Below, piece after piece: positions 15,418-24,267 of a stretch of 64,000 nucleotides of DNA. The notes below the pieces were generated by a model. The model saw only the letters and a program-made list of their open reading frames with translations, searched no databases and had not been told where the DNA came from. The stretch is taken from NCBI GenBank assembly GCA_029260435.1, contig JAJDDG010000010.1, forward strand, positions 30,981 through 94,980. The letters are read 5' to 3'. The position numbers were made by a program, and so were the translations under genes. Within the stretch, counting starts at the first letter, position 1; every line of letters starts with the position of its first letter. This stretch comes from Phycisphaerales bacterium (GTDB lineage Bacteria; Planctomycetota; Phycisphaerae; Phycisphaerales; UBA1924).

Positions 15418-16686
15418 ATGCAACGGGTTGTCGTCACCGGTCTCGGTGGTATCACAAACATCGGACATGACGCACCGTCGATCTGGCGAGCGATGTCGGA
15501 AGGGCGCAGCGGGATTTCTGTTTTCGATCTTCCCGAGTTCAAGCAGTGGCCCGATGACCAGTGGTCGGTCAAAATCGCCGGTCAGATCCGCGATTGGGAA
15601 CCAACTTCGTGCATGGACAAACGCGAGGTCCGGCGCTTGGATCGATTCGCGGTGCTCGGCATCACAGCTTCTATTGAGGCCGTGGCATCATCCGGGATCG
15701 ATTTCTCCAAGGAAAACGACGCCAGATGCGGAGTCGTGATCGGCTCAGGCGTAGGCGGGATCCAGACCATTGAGCAGAGCGTGCTGGTTCTTCACGAGAA
15801 GGGGCCGAGACGCCTCAGCCCGTTCACTGTCCCTCGGCTGATGGCGAACGCCATCGCGGGCGATGTAGCGATCCGCTTCGGTCTGCGCGGGCCTTCTTCA
15901 GCACACACCACTGCCTGCGCCTCCTCCGGGCACTCCATCGGCGACGCGATGCGCATTATCCGGCGTGGCGAGGCGGACATCATGCTTGCCGGCGGGAGCG
16001 AAGCCGCTGTGTCGCCGCTGTGCCTGGGTTCGTTCATGACAATGAAGGCGCTCTCCACGCGCAACGACGAACCGCAGAAAGCTTCGCGTCCGTTTGATGT
16101 CGATCGGGACGGGTTTGTGCTCTCCGAGGGTGCCGCGGTGCTCGTGCTCGAGAGCGAGGAGCACGCGAAGGCACGCGGAGCGGAGATCCTCTGCGAGTTG
16201 CTCGGGTGCTGCACGACAACCGATGGTGGGCACATCACCGCGCCCGACCCCGAAGGTGCGGGGGCTGCACGGGCGATGAGCGGTGCGCTCAAAGACGCCG
16301 GGCTCAACCCGGAGGATGTTGGATATATCAACGCCCACGGCACCTCGACCCCGCTCGGTGATAAAGCCGAACTCACCGCGGTCAAGAGCGTGTTCGGAGA
16401 TCACGCCCGGCAATCCAAGGGCGGGCGGCTGCTCATGTCGTCCACAAAGTCGATGATCGGGCACTGTCTCGGGGCATCCGGCGGAGTGGAATCCATCGCA
16501 TGCATCAACGCGATCCGCACCGGAATCATCGCGCCGACGATTAATCTTGACACCCCCGAACCGGACGCGGATCTGGATCTCGTGCCCCATGAGGCTCGAC
16601 AGGCTCCGGTGAAATACGTGCTGAACAACACCTTCGGGTTCGGCGGGCACAATGTGACGCTCGTCTTTGCCCAATACGACGGCTAA
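15418..16686 (+). CDS. fabF: 3-oxoacyl-ACP synthase II (FabF)
   Basis: A 422-residue elongating condensing enzyme. The nucleophile Cys is in TTACASSGHSIGDAM, the two His residues in INAHGTSTPLGD and in FGFGGHN, and the Lys in SSTKSMIGH. It extends acyl-ACP with malonyl-ACP. AGGAAG sits 4-5 nt before the ATG. A consensus -35 box TTGACA at 15313-15318 lies upstream, but no good -10 box follows, so an internal promoter is uncertain. Last gene of the fatty-acid operon. Confidence 0.96.
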   Translation: MQRVVVTGLGGITNIGHDAPSIWRAMSEGRSGISVFDLPEFKQWPDDQWSVKIAGQIRDWEPTSCMDKREVRRLDRFAVLGITASIEAVASSGIDFSKENDARCGVVIGSGVGGIQTIEQSVLVLHEKGPRRLSPFTVPRLMANAIAGDVAIRFGLRGPSSAHTTACASSGHSIGDAMRIIRRGEADIMLAGGSEAAVSPLCLGSFMTMKALSTRNDEPQKASRPFDVDRDGFVLSEGAAVLVLESEEHAKARGAEILCELLGCCTTTDGGHITAPDPEGAGAARAMSGALKDAGLNPEDVGYINAHGTSTPLGDKAELTAVKSVFGDHARQSKGGRLLMSSTKSMIGHCLGASGGVESIACINAIRTGIIAPTINLDTPEPDADLDLVPHEARQAPVKYVLNNTFGFGGHNVTLVFAQYDG

Positions 16687-16784
16687 ATCACGCTGTGCAA
16701 ACCAGTTAGATTCCGTTTGCGGCGATTCCTCCTTCAGATGCTCCTGTTCACGGGGGGAACGGGATCGCGCCGATAGCTACAGGG

Positions 16785-17114
16785 ATGTCAACTGATCTCG
16801 ATCGGATCATGCAGATTGAGGTGCCGATCATTGTGCGCCTCGGAGAGCGGGCTATGACCCTCGGGGAGGTTCTTGCGCTCGTGCCGGGGACGATCATCGA
16901 ACTCCCCAACCACTCGGACGACGAGCTCAGCCTGCTTGTGAACAACAAAGCGATCGGGCAGGGGACGGCGGTGAAAGTAGGCGAGAACTTCGGTATCTGT
17001 ATCAGTGTGATCGGAGATCTCTCCCAGCGCGTCGAAGCGATGGGTTCCGAGGACACCTCCGAGGACGACGAAGCAGCCGCTCTCGCCGAGGCGATGCTTG
17101 CTGGGCAACTCTGA
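16785..17114 (+). CDS. FliN-like flagellar motor switch protein (SpoA domain)
   Basis: A 109-residue protein that is almost entirely one SpoA/C-ring domain: VPIIVRLGERAMTLGEVLAL, then PGTIIELP, and a final strand block ending ICISVIGD. This matches FliN and the C-terminus of FliM, which form the rotor C-ring, and also YscQ-type secretion proteins. A short acidic C-terminal tail follows. No other flagellar gene is adjacent, so it is an orphan. fliN is the best guess, not assigned as a symbol because FliY/HrcQ relatives cannot be excluded. Confidence 0.82.
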   Translation: MSTDLDRIMQIEVPIIVRLGERAMTLGEVLALVPGTIIELPNHSDDELSLLVNNKAIGQGTAVKVGENFGICISVIGDLSQRVEAMGSEDTSEDDEAAALAEAMLAGQL

Positions 17115-17239
17115 CCCCTCCTGCCCCCGAACAATCCAACAGATCCCCAGAACATCGCCTGTGCTTGTCGTGCGGGGGATGATCCGTCACCATAGTGGGT
17201 TCCAAGACCAGACCTAGGCGCTCAGCAGGAGGCTACCCA

Positions 17240-19360
17240 ATGGCAGACCCCCCCACCGACCCCCCCACCCCGTCTGATTCCTCGGAGCCCCATCTGGCGT
17301 TCTCTTCGGGCGGGGACAGAAAACGCCTGCTCCAGAAGAGCTACCGGGAGATTACGCTCAGCGCGTTCCTGTTCGCGATCGTGATCGGCATCGTCATGAA
17401 CGCCGCCATCACCTACGCGGGGCTCAAAATCGGCTTCACAATCGGCGGGTCGGCGATCGCGGCGGTGCTGGGCTTCGGCGTGCTGCGGGGGGTGCTCCGC
17501 AGGGGCACGATCCTCGAGACCAACCTCGCCCAGACCTGCGCAAGCGCGATCAATACCTCCAACTCGGGCATCATCTTTACGGTGCCAGTGTTGTTCCTGC
17601 TGGGCATCCCACTCACCGTGGGCTCCAAGGATTTCTGGCTGATCACCCTTGCCGCGGTCGGCGGGGCAATCCTCGGAGCGGCATTCATCATCCCACTCCG
17701 CAAGCAGATGATCGAGATCGATCGACTGCGGTTCCCGACGGGGATGGGCGTGGCAGCGATCCTCAAGTCACCCGGGGCTGGGCCTAAGAAATCGATCGTA
17801 CTGCTCGCGGGGATTGCGATAGCGGCACTCTTCTACTGGCCCGCCGCAGCACCCGCTCTCGGGTTCTGGGGGTACGCCGATATTGGCAACCAGTTCCTGA
17901 CGAACGAGGAGTTCAATGCTGGCGGGCTGTTCGGATTCGCTCCGCAGATCGAACTGATTTTCGGGCTCGCACCGTTTGCACTTGGCGCGGGGTACATCAC
18001 CGGGCGAGCGGGGTTGCTTGTGCTCGCGGGCGGCGTTCTCGCTTATCACCTGCTGACACCGATGGCGTTTGCCCTCGGGTGGATGCCGGACGTTGTCCTT
18101 GCGGATCCTCATTCAGCACCGGGCTACGGCTTTCAGGCGTTCAACCGCCCGCTAGGAATCGGGCTGCTGCTGGGCGGGGCGATGATGGGCATCCTTGTCT
18201 CGCTCCCGGCTATCAAAGAAGCGCTCAAGAGCGTCGCCTCCGCGGGCAAAATCAAGGGCGGGGGTGATGAGCTAGGACTTAAGGTGCTCGTGATCGCGGT
18301 GCTCGGGGCGTTTGTACTGCTGTTCGCGGCGGCGAGCGTCGTGGGCGACAAGCCGCTCAACCGGATCGATCCGGTAACCGGAGCATGGGTCGCGGAAGTC
18401 ACAGCGGCAGACTTCGGGGATCTTGATTCAACGGAGGCAAGGAAGGCTGAGGCGAAGCAGGTGAACGCCTCGCTTACCTCGCTGGATACAGACACACGCC
18501 GATATCAGGGGTACGTCATCCTCTTTGTCAGCGCGGAAACCGCAACGCAGTGGGACGGGTGGGACACGGCGGAGCGCGCGGTATTCATGGCGTCACAGAA
18601 CGCGAAGCCGGGGTGGCTCGCAAGCTTCCCACCGATGCTGAAGGCATTTGTCATCGCGATCGTGGGCGTAGCGTGGATCTGGCTCGCGGGGATCATCATC
18701 GCCCAGTGCACGGGCATGACCGACTGGTCGCCAATCTCCGGGATGGCTCTGCTTACGGTGGTGCTCGTGATGCTGTTGGGCGGCACGGGTGCAGTGGTCG
18801 GTGCTGTGCTGATTGGTGCGGCATTGTGCGTCGCGATCACGCTCGCGGCTGACATGATGCAGGATCTGCGAACCGGGCACATGGTCGGTGCGCAACCCAA
18901 ACGCCAGCAGATGATGGAACTCATCGTCGTCGGCATCGGGCCGCTGATCGCGATGCTGACCGTGCTGCTCATCGCGCAGGCGAATATCAAACAAACGGGC
19001 GTACCTTTCGGACCCGAGACATCCACCTCGGCGCCGCAGGCGCAGGCCCTGCAAGCGGTGATCACCGGAGTGCAGGGCGGCGAGATGCCCTACGCCCTAT
19101 ACGGCTTCGGTGCCCTGATCGGCGGGCTGCTCGGGCTCGGGGCGTTCTCCGGGCTTGGCGTGCTGGTCGGACTCTCGATGTACCTGCCGTTCGAGGCGAT
19201 CGCAACATACGGCGTCGGGTGCATCATCATGATGCTCGTCTCGAAATGGAAAGGCAGAGTCTGGGCGGAGGAATGGGGCGTGCCGTTCGCGGCGGGGTTG
19301 ATCGTGGGCGAGTCGATGCTCGCGATGATCATCAATATGATCGTGTTGGGGCAGGGCTAG
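17240..19360 (+). CDS. OPT-family oligopeptide/metal-chelate transporter
   Basis: A 706-residue polytopic membrane protein with about 14-16 predicted helices. The N-terminal part (REITLSAFLFAIVIGIVMNAA, then TYAGLKIGFTIGGS) is typical of bacterial OPT transporters, which import small peptides or metal-chelate complexes by proton coupling. A soluble loop of about 60 residues splits the two halves (around residues 365-430). The AGGAGG box 8 nt before the ATG fixes the start; an upstream in-frame start would add 15 residues. It is likely in the inner membrane with the next gene 22 bp downstream. Confidence 0.9.
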   Translation: MADPPTDPPTPSDSSEPHLAFSSGGDRKRLLQKSYREITLSAFLFAIVIGIVMNAAITYAGLKIGFTIGGSAIAAVLGFGVLRGVLRRGTILETNLAQTCASAINTSNSGIIFTVPVLFLLGIPLTVGSKDFWLITLAAVGGAILGAAFIIPLRKQMIEIDRLRFPTGMGVAAILKSPGAGPKKSIVLLAGIAIAALFYWPAAAPALGFWGYADIGNQFLTNEEFNAGGLFGFAPQIELIFGLAPFALGAGYITGRAGLLVLAGGVLAYHLLTPMAFALGWMPDVVLADPHSAPGYGFQAFNRPLGIGLLLGGAMMGILVSLPAIKEALKSVASAGKIKGGGDELGLKVLVIAVLGAFVLLFAAASVVGDKPLNRIDPVTGAWVAEVTAADFGDLDSTEARKAEAKQVNASLTSLDTDTRRYQGYVILFVSAETATQWDGWDTAERAVFMASQNAKPGWLASFPPMLKAFVIAIVGVAWIWLAGIIIAQCTGMTDWSPISGMALLTVVLVMLLGGTGAVVGAVLIGAALCVAITLAADMMQDLRTGHMVGAQPKRQQMMELIVVGIGPLIAMLTVLLIAQANIKQTGVPFGPETSTSAPQAQALQAVITGVQGGEMPYALYGFGALIGGLLGLGAFSGLGVLVGLSMYLPFEAIATYGVGCIIMMLVSKWKGRVWAEEWGVPFAAGLIVGESMLAMIINMIVLGQG

Positions 19361-19382
19361 GCGCCACGGAGAGGACAGACCT

Positions 19383-20150
19383 ATGAAGCTGATCGGCTAC
19401 CTGATCATTACCGTGTGCGTGATAACCGGCGCACTCTCCACGATCACCGCGTACCACGTGGACGTGCAGAAATACACCGACGAGCAGTTCAAGATCTCCG
19501 ACAACGAGTATGCGCACCTCAACCACGGCGGAGGGCTTAAGGAAACCGAACACGCGGATGGCACCGCACACGCTCCGGAGCCGCTCTACGAGCAGGGCAC
19601 GGAGCTCACTCCTGATGTGCTCGCGTCGCTCCGCGAAGCGGGAGTACACCGCGTGCGCGTAAAGGAATTCACTTTCGCGCGATGGGATATGTGGTGGCTG
19701 TTCCTGCTCTCGGTCATCGGGCTGACCGCCGGGGGCATGCTGGTGAAGGCAACTGTGCGAAAGCAGATCGCGGCAGCGGACGCGGCGCACGCGGCTCACC
19801 CATCGGGCAGCCCCTCCGGTGCACTCACTCGGATACTGGAGATTGTCGCAAGCCTCGAACGCGACCTACCCGGCATGGCAAGCGACGAAGATCGCATGCA
19901 AGCCATCATCGATCGTCTCGATGAGATGCAGAAAGAACTCGTGCTGCAGATCGTCGAGGGACGCACCATGCTCATCGGAAAACTCGGCATGCGGAGGTTC
20001 GCGGAGTTCATGGACGCCTTCTCCAGGCTCGAGCGCACTCTAAACCGCGCGTGGTCCGCTTCGGCCGACGGCGTGTGCGAGGAAGCACTGATCTGCCTCG
20101 ACGAGGCGTTCGCCATGACAGATTTGGTGCGCAGCAAACTCCCGGAGTAA
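19383..20150 (+). CDS. two-helix membrane protein of unknown function
   Basis: A 255-residue protein with an N-terminal membrane helix (LIGYLIITVCVITGALSTI), an outside segment of about 75 residues rich in His/Glu, a second helix (WWLFLLSVIGLTAGGMLV), and a helical cytoplasmic C-terminus of about 120 residues. No known domain is recognised. It follows the OPT transporter by 22 bp and is probably cotranscribed, so it may be an accessory subunit. It converges with alaS, 18 bp between stops. Confidence 0.75.
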   Translation: MKLIGYLIITVCVITGALSTITAYHVDVQKYTDEQFKISDNEYAHLNHGGGLKETEHADGTAHAPEPLYEQGTELTPDVLASLREAGVHRVRVKEFTFARWDMWWLFLLSVIGLTAGGMLVKATVRKQIAAADAAHAAHPSGSPSGALTRILEIVASLERDLPGMASDEDRMQAIIDRLDEMQKELVLQIVEGRTMLIGKLGMRRFAEFMDAFSRLERTLNRAWSASADGVCEEALICLDEAFAMTDLVRSKLPE

Positions 20151-20168
20151 ATACGCCCGGTGGGCTCC

Positions 20169-23100
20169 CTATCCCACTTGGCTCTCTGCGAATTGGATCG
20201 CCTCAGCGATCGCGTCATCAACCTTCGACGGATCGGTGCCGCCACCCTGCGCTGCATCGGGGCGCCCGCCGCCCTTGCCGCCGACCACAGTTGAAACAGC
20301 GCGAACCCAATCCCCGGCTTTCAATCCCTTCGCAATCAGATGATCCGGTACAGCGGCGGCGATCGTGACCTTGCCCTCCGCTTCGTCTGTGGACAGCAAC
20401 ATGATCGCGCACTCTGAGTGGTGCGCCCGCGCGGTGTCCATCGCGGCGAGCAGCGCCTGACGATCCGAACCGGAGGGGATTTTCCCGAGCACGACCGGTA
20501 CACCATCGGTCTGACTCAACTGCTTCGCGGATTCGACTGCACCCTGTCGCACATCGCCGGCAGCGGCTTTGTGGGCCTGTTTGGCGCGGTCATGTAATGG
20601 TTTGGCAAATTCACGCAACACGGCGCGATCAGCGAGCGGCAACACGGCCCGCTCCAACTCTCGCTCGATCTCCTTGACCTCATCAACAAGGTGCTTGTCG
20701 TCGAGCGTAGCTGCGCCCTCGATGCGGGATCGCACCCGCGCGGACTCGGCGATCGCCTGTTCCGCGGCTTCTCCGGTCACGCCGATGACGCGACGCACAC
20801 CTTTCGATACCGCCTCTTCTGAGAGCAGCACGAATGCCCGGCACTTCCCTGTGGAAACCAGGTGCGTGCCGCCACAGAACTCGATCGAGGTACTCATCCA
20901 CTCGGGGTTCTCGGGTGTCGCGAGCAAATCATCTACCGATGGTCCGACCGAAACTACACGCACAGGATCGGGGTAGGTCTCGCCGAATACGGCACGGAGC
21001 CCGTTGATCGCCTGACTCGTTTCGAGCGGCGCCTCCTGGCAATACACGCCCAGATCCCGATCGATCGAATCCCGCACGCCCTTCTGTACCGACATCGCCT
21101 CGTCGAGCGACATCGCATGACCGTGTGAGTAGTCAAACCGCAGACGGTCCGGTGCAACCAGCGAGCCACGCTGGTCGATATTGTTACCCAATGTCTCGCG
21201 GAGCGCGAGGTTGAGCAGGTGGGTCGCGGTGTGGTTCGAGGCGATAGCAAGACGCCGCGGCTCATCGAGACGCAATTCGACCTCGTCCCCGACGCGCAGC
21301 TCGCCCTTCGGAAGGCACCCGGCGTGCACGATGTACCCGCCGGTATTTCCCACGCTTTCGACAAGGAACTCCGTCCCGGTCTTCGTGCCCTTGATCACGC
21401 GGAACTTCCCGGTGTCCGCGACCTGCCCGCCCATCTCGGCGTAAAACACAGTCTTATCAAGGATCACGACGAATCGGGTGTCCGGCCGCGTGTTGGCAGC
21501 GGAGATATTTTCGTCGAAGTCCGTCCCGTTCCAGATCGCGCAGACCCTGGCACGCATCTTCTTCGGGTCGAACTTGAACGAGTCGTCGGTCGGCTTGATG
21601 TTGAGCGAACGCAGACTCGATACCGCCCTCGGGGTGAGCGCAAGCCCTGCACTCTCGCGGCTCGTGCCTGCTCGAGATCGTTCGCGTGCCTCTTCCATGA
21701 GACGGTAGAAACCCTCCACATCGACCGTTAGCCCGCGCTCCTCGGCCATGAGCTGGGTTAGGTCGATTGGGAAACCGTAGGTGTCGTGTAACCTAAACGC
21801 ATCCTTAGCAGAAACGACCTCGTGTGACTCCATCTCATTCCAGATTGAATAGAACTCGGTCGCTGGGAAGTGCTCAAAAACCAGCATCGCTTGCTCGCGA
21901 GCTTGTAGATCTGGAATCTGCTTGATGCTCACTTTCAGATGCTCCAATTCCTCGCTTAGATTTCGGAGTGCTTCTGATATCTGTGGCAAGTTCTGCACAA
22001 TCGCGTCTATTGTTGATCGATTTGTTTCTAGGAATGTATTAACTGCCGTATTAATTCGTTCAATAGGTTCTCGAAGAACGTTTAAAGACTTATTCACTGC
22101 CGTATTGAGTTCTAGGATTCTACGGTTGACATCGACTCGGATCGGCTCAATCACTTCTGCAAGTTGACTCGTGTACGGCTTGATTGATCGCGCTGCTCCA
22201 GTCACAGATTGCTCGAAGTGCATCACGCCTTGATTAAGCGTCCGCCCGAATGCCTCTTCCTCATCCTTAATGATCGCGATCACATGGTCTGCTTTCCCTT
22301 TGATTTCAGGAAAAGCATCGCCCATCGATTCGACAACCGTCGGCACCAACTCATGCAGGAACGCGCCATCAACGCCGAGCGTCTGCCTGCCGTAACGCAC
22401 CGCACGACGGAGGATGCGACGGAGCACGTACCCACGCCCATCATTACTCGGCTCGGTGCCATCGGTGATCGCGAATGTAAGTGTGCGCGCATGGTCCGCG
22501 AGCACGCGGTAGGCGATATCCACCGGCTCGGTGAGTGAGCCGGTATACGCAGGAGCGTTGCATACCTCTCGGATGCGTGCAAACAGTGGTGTAAAAACAT
22601 CGGTGTCGTAATTCGAGGTCTTGCCTTGCAACACACGCACAATCCGTTCGAACCCCATGCCTGTATCGACGTGCTTTGCGGGGAGTGGTTCAAGTTCGGT
22701 CTTGCCCAGGCGGTTGAACTGGATGAACACAAGGTTCCAGATCTCGATCACATCCGGCGATTCGCGGTTGACGAGTTGGAACCCGGGGACTGACGCACGC
22801 TCCTCATCGGAACGGCCGTCGAAATGGATCTCCGAGCATGGGCCGCACGGCCCGGTATCACCCATCTCCCAGAAGTTATCCTTCGTGTTGCCCGGCAAGA
22901 TCCGCTCTGCGGGGAGGTACTTGCACCACAGGTCGTACGCCTCGCGATCCGGGTCGAGACCGAGTGCCTTGTCACCCTCGAAGTACGTTGCGTACAACCG
23001 CTCGGGATCAACCCCCCAAAGATCCGTCAGCAATTCCCACGCCCACTGGATCGCTTCTGTCTTGAAGTAATCGCCGAACGACCAATTGCCGAGCATCTCG

Positions 23101-23405
23101 AAAAACGTGTGGTGGTATGTGTCCTTGCCGACGTCATCGAGGTCGTTGTGCTTGCCCCCGGCGCGGATGCACTTCTGAGAATTCACCGCACGCTTGAGCC
23201 CCTCGAAGGGCGAACCGGGGCGGACCTGCCCGAGGAAGATCGGCTTGTACTGGTTCATCCCGGCATTGGTGAACAATAGCGTCGGATCGTCGTGCGGGAC
23301 CACGGGCGATGATGGCACGTAATTATGCCCGGCGCGCTGCGCAAAGAAATCGATGAATTGCTGGCGTACCTGAGCCGAACTCAGCATTTGTTCCACCTGC
23401 GGCAT
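20169..23405 (-). CDS. alaS: alanyl-tRNA synthetase with a large in-frame insertion
   Basis: A 1078-residue AlaRS against roughly 870-900 for typical bacterial enzymes. The class II catalytic core opens with the canonical VPSSPVVPHDDPTLLFTNAG and shows FEMLGNWSFGDYFK. The editing domain has the metal site HTATHLL and CGGTHL, and a DHHA1-like C-terminal domain ends with GKGGGRPD. Between GVMHFEQ and KDAFRLHDTYGFP there is an extra segment (residues about 398-531; see separate entry) where other AlaRS have only about 20 residues. The start at MPQVEQML aligns with the family; 16 more in-frame residues upstream are unlikely. It is the last gene of a long minus-strand string, 76 bp after a hydrolase gene. 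Confidence 0.96.
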   Translation of the reverse strand: MPQVEQMLSSAQVRQQFIDFFAQRAGHNYVPSSPVVPHDDPTLLFTNAGMNQYKPIFLGQVRPGSPFEGLKRAVNSQKCIRAGGKHNDLDDVGKDTYHHTFFEMLGNWSFGDYFKTEAIQWAWELLTDLWGVDPERLYATYFEGDKALGLDPDREAYDLWCKYLPAERILPGNTKDNFWEMGDTGPCGPCSEIHFDGRSDEERASVPGFQLVNRESPDVIEIWNLVFIQFNRLGKTELEPLPAKHVDTGMGFERIVRVLQGKTSNYDTDVFTPLFARIREVCNAPAYTGSLTEPVDIAYRVLADHARTLTFAITDGTEPSNDGRGYVLRRILRRAVRYGRQTLGVDGAFLHELVPTVVESMGDAFPEIKGKADHVIAIIKDEEEAFGRTLNQGVMHFEQSVTGAARSIKPYTSQLAEVIEPIRVDVNRRILELNTAVNKSLNVLREPIERINTAVNTFLETNRSTIDAIVQNLPQISEALRNLSEELEHLKVSIKQIPDLQAREQAMLVFEHFPATEFYSIWNEMESHEVVSAKDAFRLHDTYGFPIDLTQLMAEERGLTVDVEGFYRLMEEARERSRAGTSRESAGLALTPRAVSSLRSLNIKPTDDSFKFDPKKMRARVCAIWNGTDFDENISAANTRPDTRFVVILDKTVFYAEMGGQVADTGKFRVIKGTKTGTEFLVESVGNTGGYIVHAGCLPKGELRVGDEVELRLDEPRRLAIASNHTATHLLNLALRETLGNNIDQRGSLVAPDRLRFDYSHGHAMSLDEAMSVQKGVRDSIDRDLGVYCQEAPLETSQAINGLRAVFGETYPDPVRVVSVGPSVDDLLATPENPEWMSTSIEFCGGTHLVSTGKCRAFVLLSEEAVSKGVRRVIGVTGEAAEQAIAESARVRSRIEGAATLDDKHLVDEVKEIERELERAVLPLADRAVLREFAKPLHDRAKQAHKAAAGDVRQGAVESAKQLSQTDGVPVVLGKIPSGSDRQALLAAMDTARAHHSECAIMLLSTDEAEGKVTIAAAVPDHLIAKGLKAGDWVRAVSTVVGGKGGGRPDAAQGGGTDPSKVDDAIAEAIQFAESQVG
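21811..22217 (-). other. A+T-rich insertion within alaS encoding predicted coiled coil
   Basis: The insert keeps the reading frame and contributes about 130 residues with heptad-like hydrophobic spacing. An internal repeat, NTAVN, appears twice about 20 residues apart, both encoded by near-identical CACTGCCGTATT-like DNA. Hand-counted G+C over 21961-22140 is about 40 % against about 60 % or more around it. Rare codons for this genome (TTA, AGG, ATA) occur here and in the first conserved codons beyond. There are no intein splice motifs, no stop and no protein of its own. Its origin and role are unknown. Confidence 0.8.
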
Positions 23406-23481
23406 TGTTCTCGGTTCCTTTCGGGGCCTGCTCACAGCCCACAGAACCGGCATTGTACCGCCCCGCGGCTCCTTCTACTCG

Positions 23482-24252
23482 TCATTCGGCTGAGACAGGA
23501 TTGACGAGTTCGCCCAACAGATGAGGCTCGGATTCGGTGCCGATCGTGATGCGAACCTCGTCTCCCGCCCGCAGGAACCGCTGCGGATCGCGGGCCATCC
23601 CAACACCCGCAGGGGTACCGGTCAGGATCACCGTGCCGGGCTGGAGCGTCATCCCTCGGGAGAGCTCGGAGATGAGTTGGGCAACGGGGAAGATCATCTG
23701 CGAGGTGGGAGCATCCTGAACGACCGCACCGTTGAGCCTTGTCATGATCCGGAGGCCCTGTGGATCATCAATGAGTGAAGCTGGCGTCACCCAAGGGCCA
23801 AGCGGACAGAAAGTGTCAAACGACTTACCTCTGAAGAACTGCCCGCCCGCCCCCTGCTTCTGCCACCACCGAGCAGAGACATCATTCGCGACACAGTACC
23901 CCAGCACGACCCCCCCACCCCCCCCACTCTGGATCGGATCGAGTGCGCGATCGATCGGGACGTCCTTCGCAGGTGCGCCGATGATGACGCCCAACTCCCC
24001 CTCGTAATCCACTTGCTCGCGGTTTGCACATGCTCGGGGAATCACGATCGATTCTCCGGTGAGAGATGCCGCGTTCACATTCTTCGAAAAAACCATCGGG
24101 CGCTCAGGGATCTCGGCCCCCTGCTCGGTGGCGTGCTCCGCGTAGTTCCGCCCGATGCCGATGATCTGGCGGATAGGAAGTTCTTGCTCACCGTTCAGAT
24201 CAACAGAAACACGAGCATCGACAGCGCGAATAAGTCCATGCCGTTCAGCCAT
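23482..24252 (-). CDS. fumarylacetoacetate hydrolase (FAH) family protein
   Basis: A 256-residue protein with the FAH fold. IIGIGRNYAEHA opens the domain, DYEGELGVIIG carries metal-binding acidic residues, and GYCVANDVSAR and ILTGTPAGVG are family blocks. Such enzymes hydrolyse or decarboxylate beta-dicarbonyl compounds (for example acylpyruvates or oxaloacetate) using Mg or Mn. The exact substrate cannot be told. The poly-Gly stretch (SGGGGGVV) is an oddity. It lies 15 bp after the large unknown gene and before alaS, so is probably cotranscribed. Confidence 0.85.
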   Translation of the reverse strand: MAERHGLIRAVDARVSVDLNGEQELPIRQIIGIGRNYAEHATEQGAEIPERPMVFSKNVNAASLTGESIVIPRACANREQVDYEGELGVIIGAPAKDVPIDRALDPIQSGGGGGVVLGYCVANDVSARWWQKQGAGGQFFRGKSFDTFCPLGPWVTPASLIDDPQGLRIMTRLNGAVVQDAPTSQMIFPVAQLISELSRGMTLQPGTVILTGTPAGVGMARDPQRFLRAGDEVRITIGTESEPHLLGELVNPVSAE

Positions 24253-24267
24253 CCTCCTGCATGCTCC

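Noticed and set aside
21811..22217. Possibility that the alaS insertion is an intein or a separate mobile gene
   Set aside because: The segment lacks intein N- and C-terminal splice motifs, a homing endonuclease domain, and stop/start signals; at about 130 residues it is also small for an intein.
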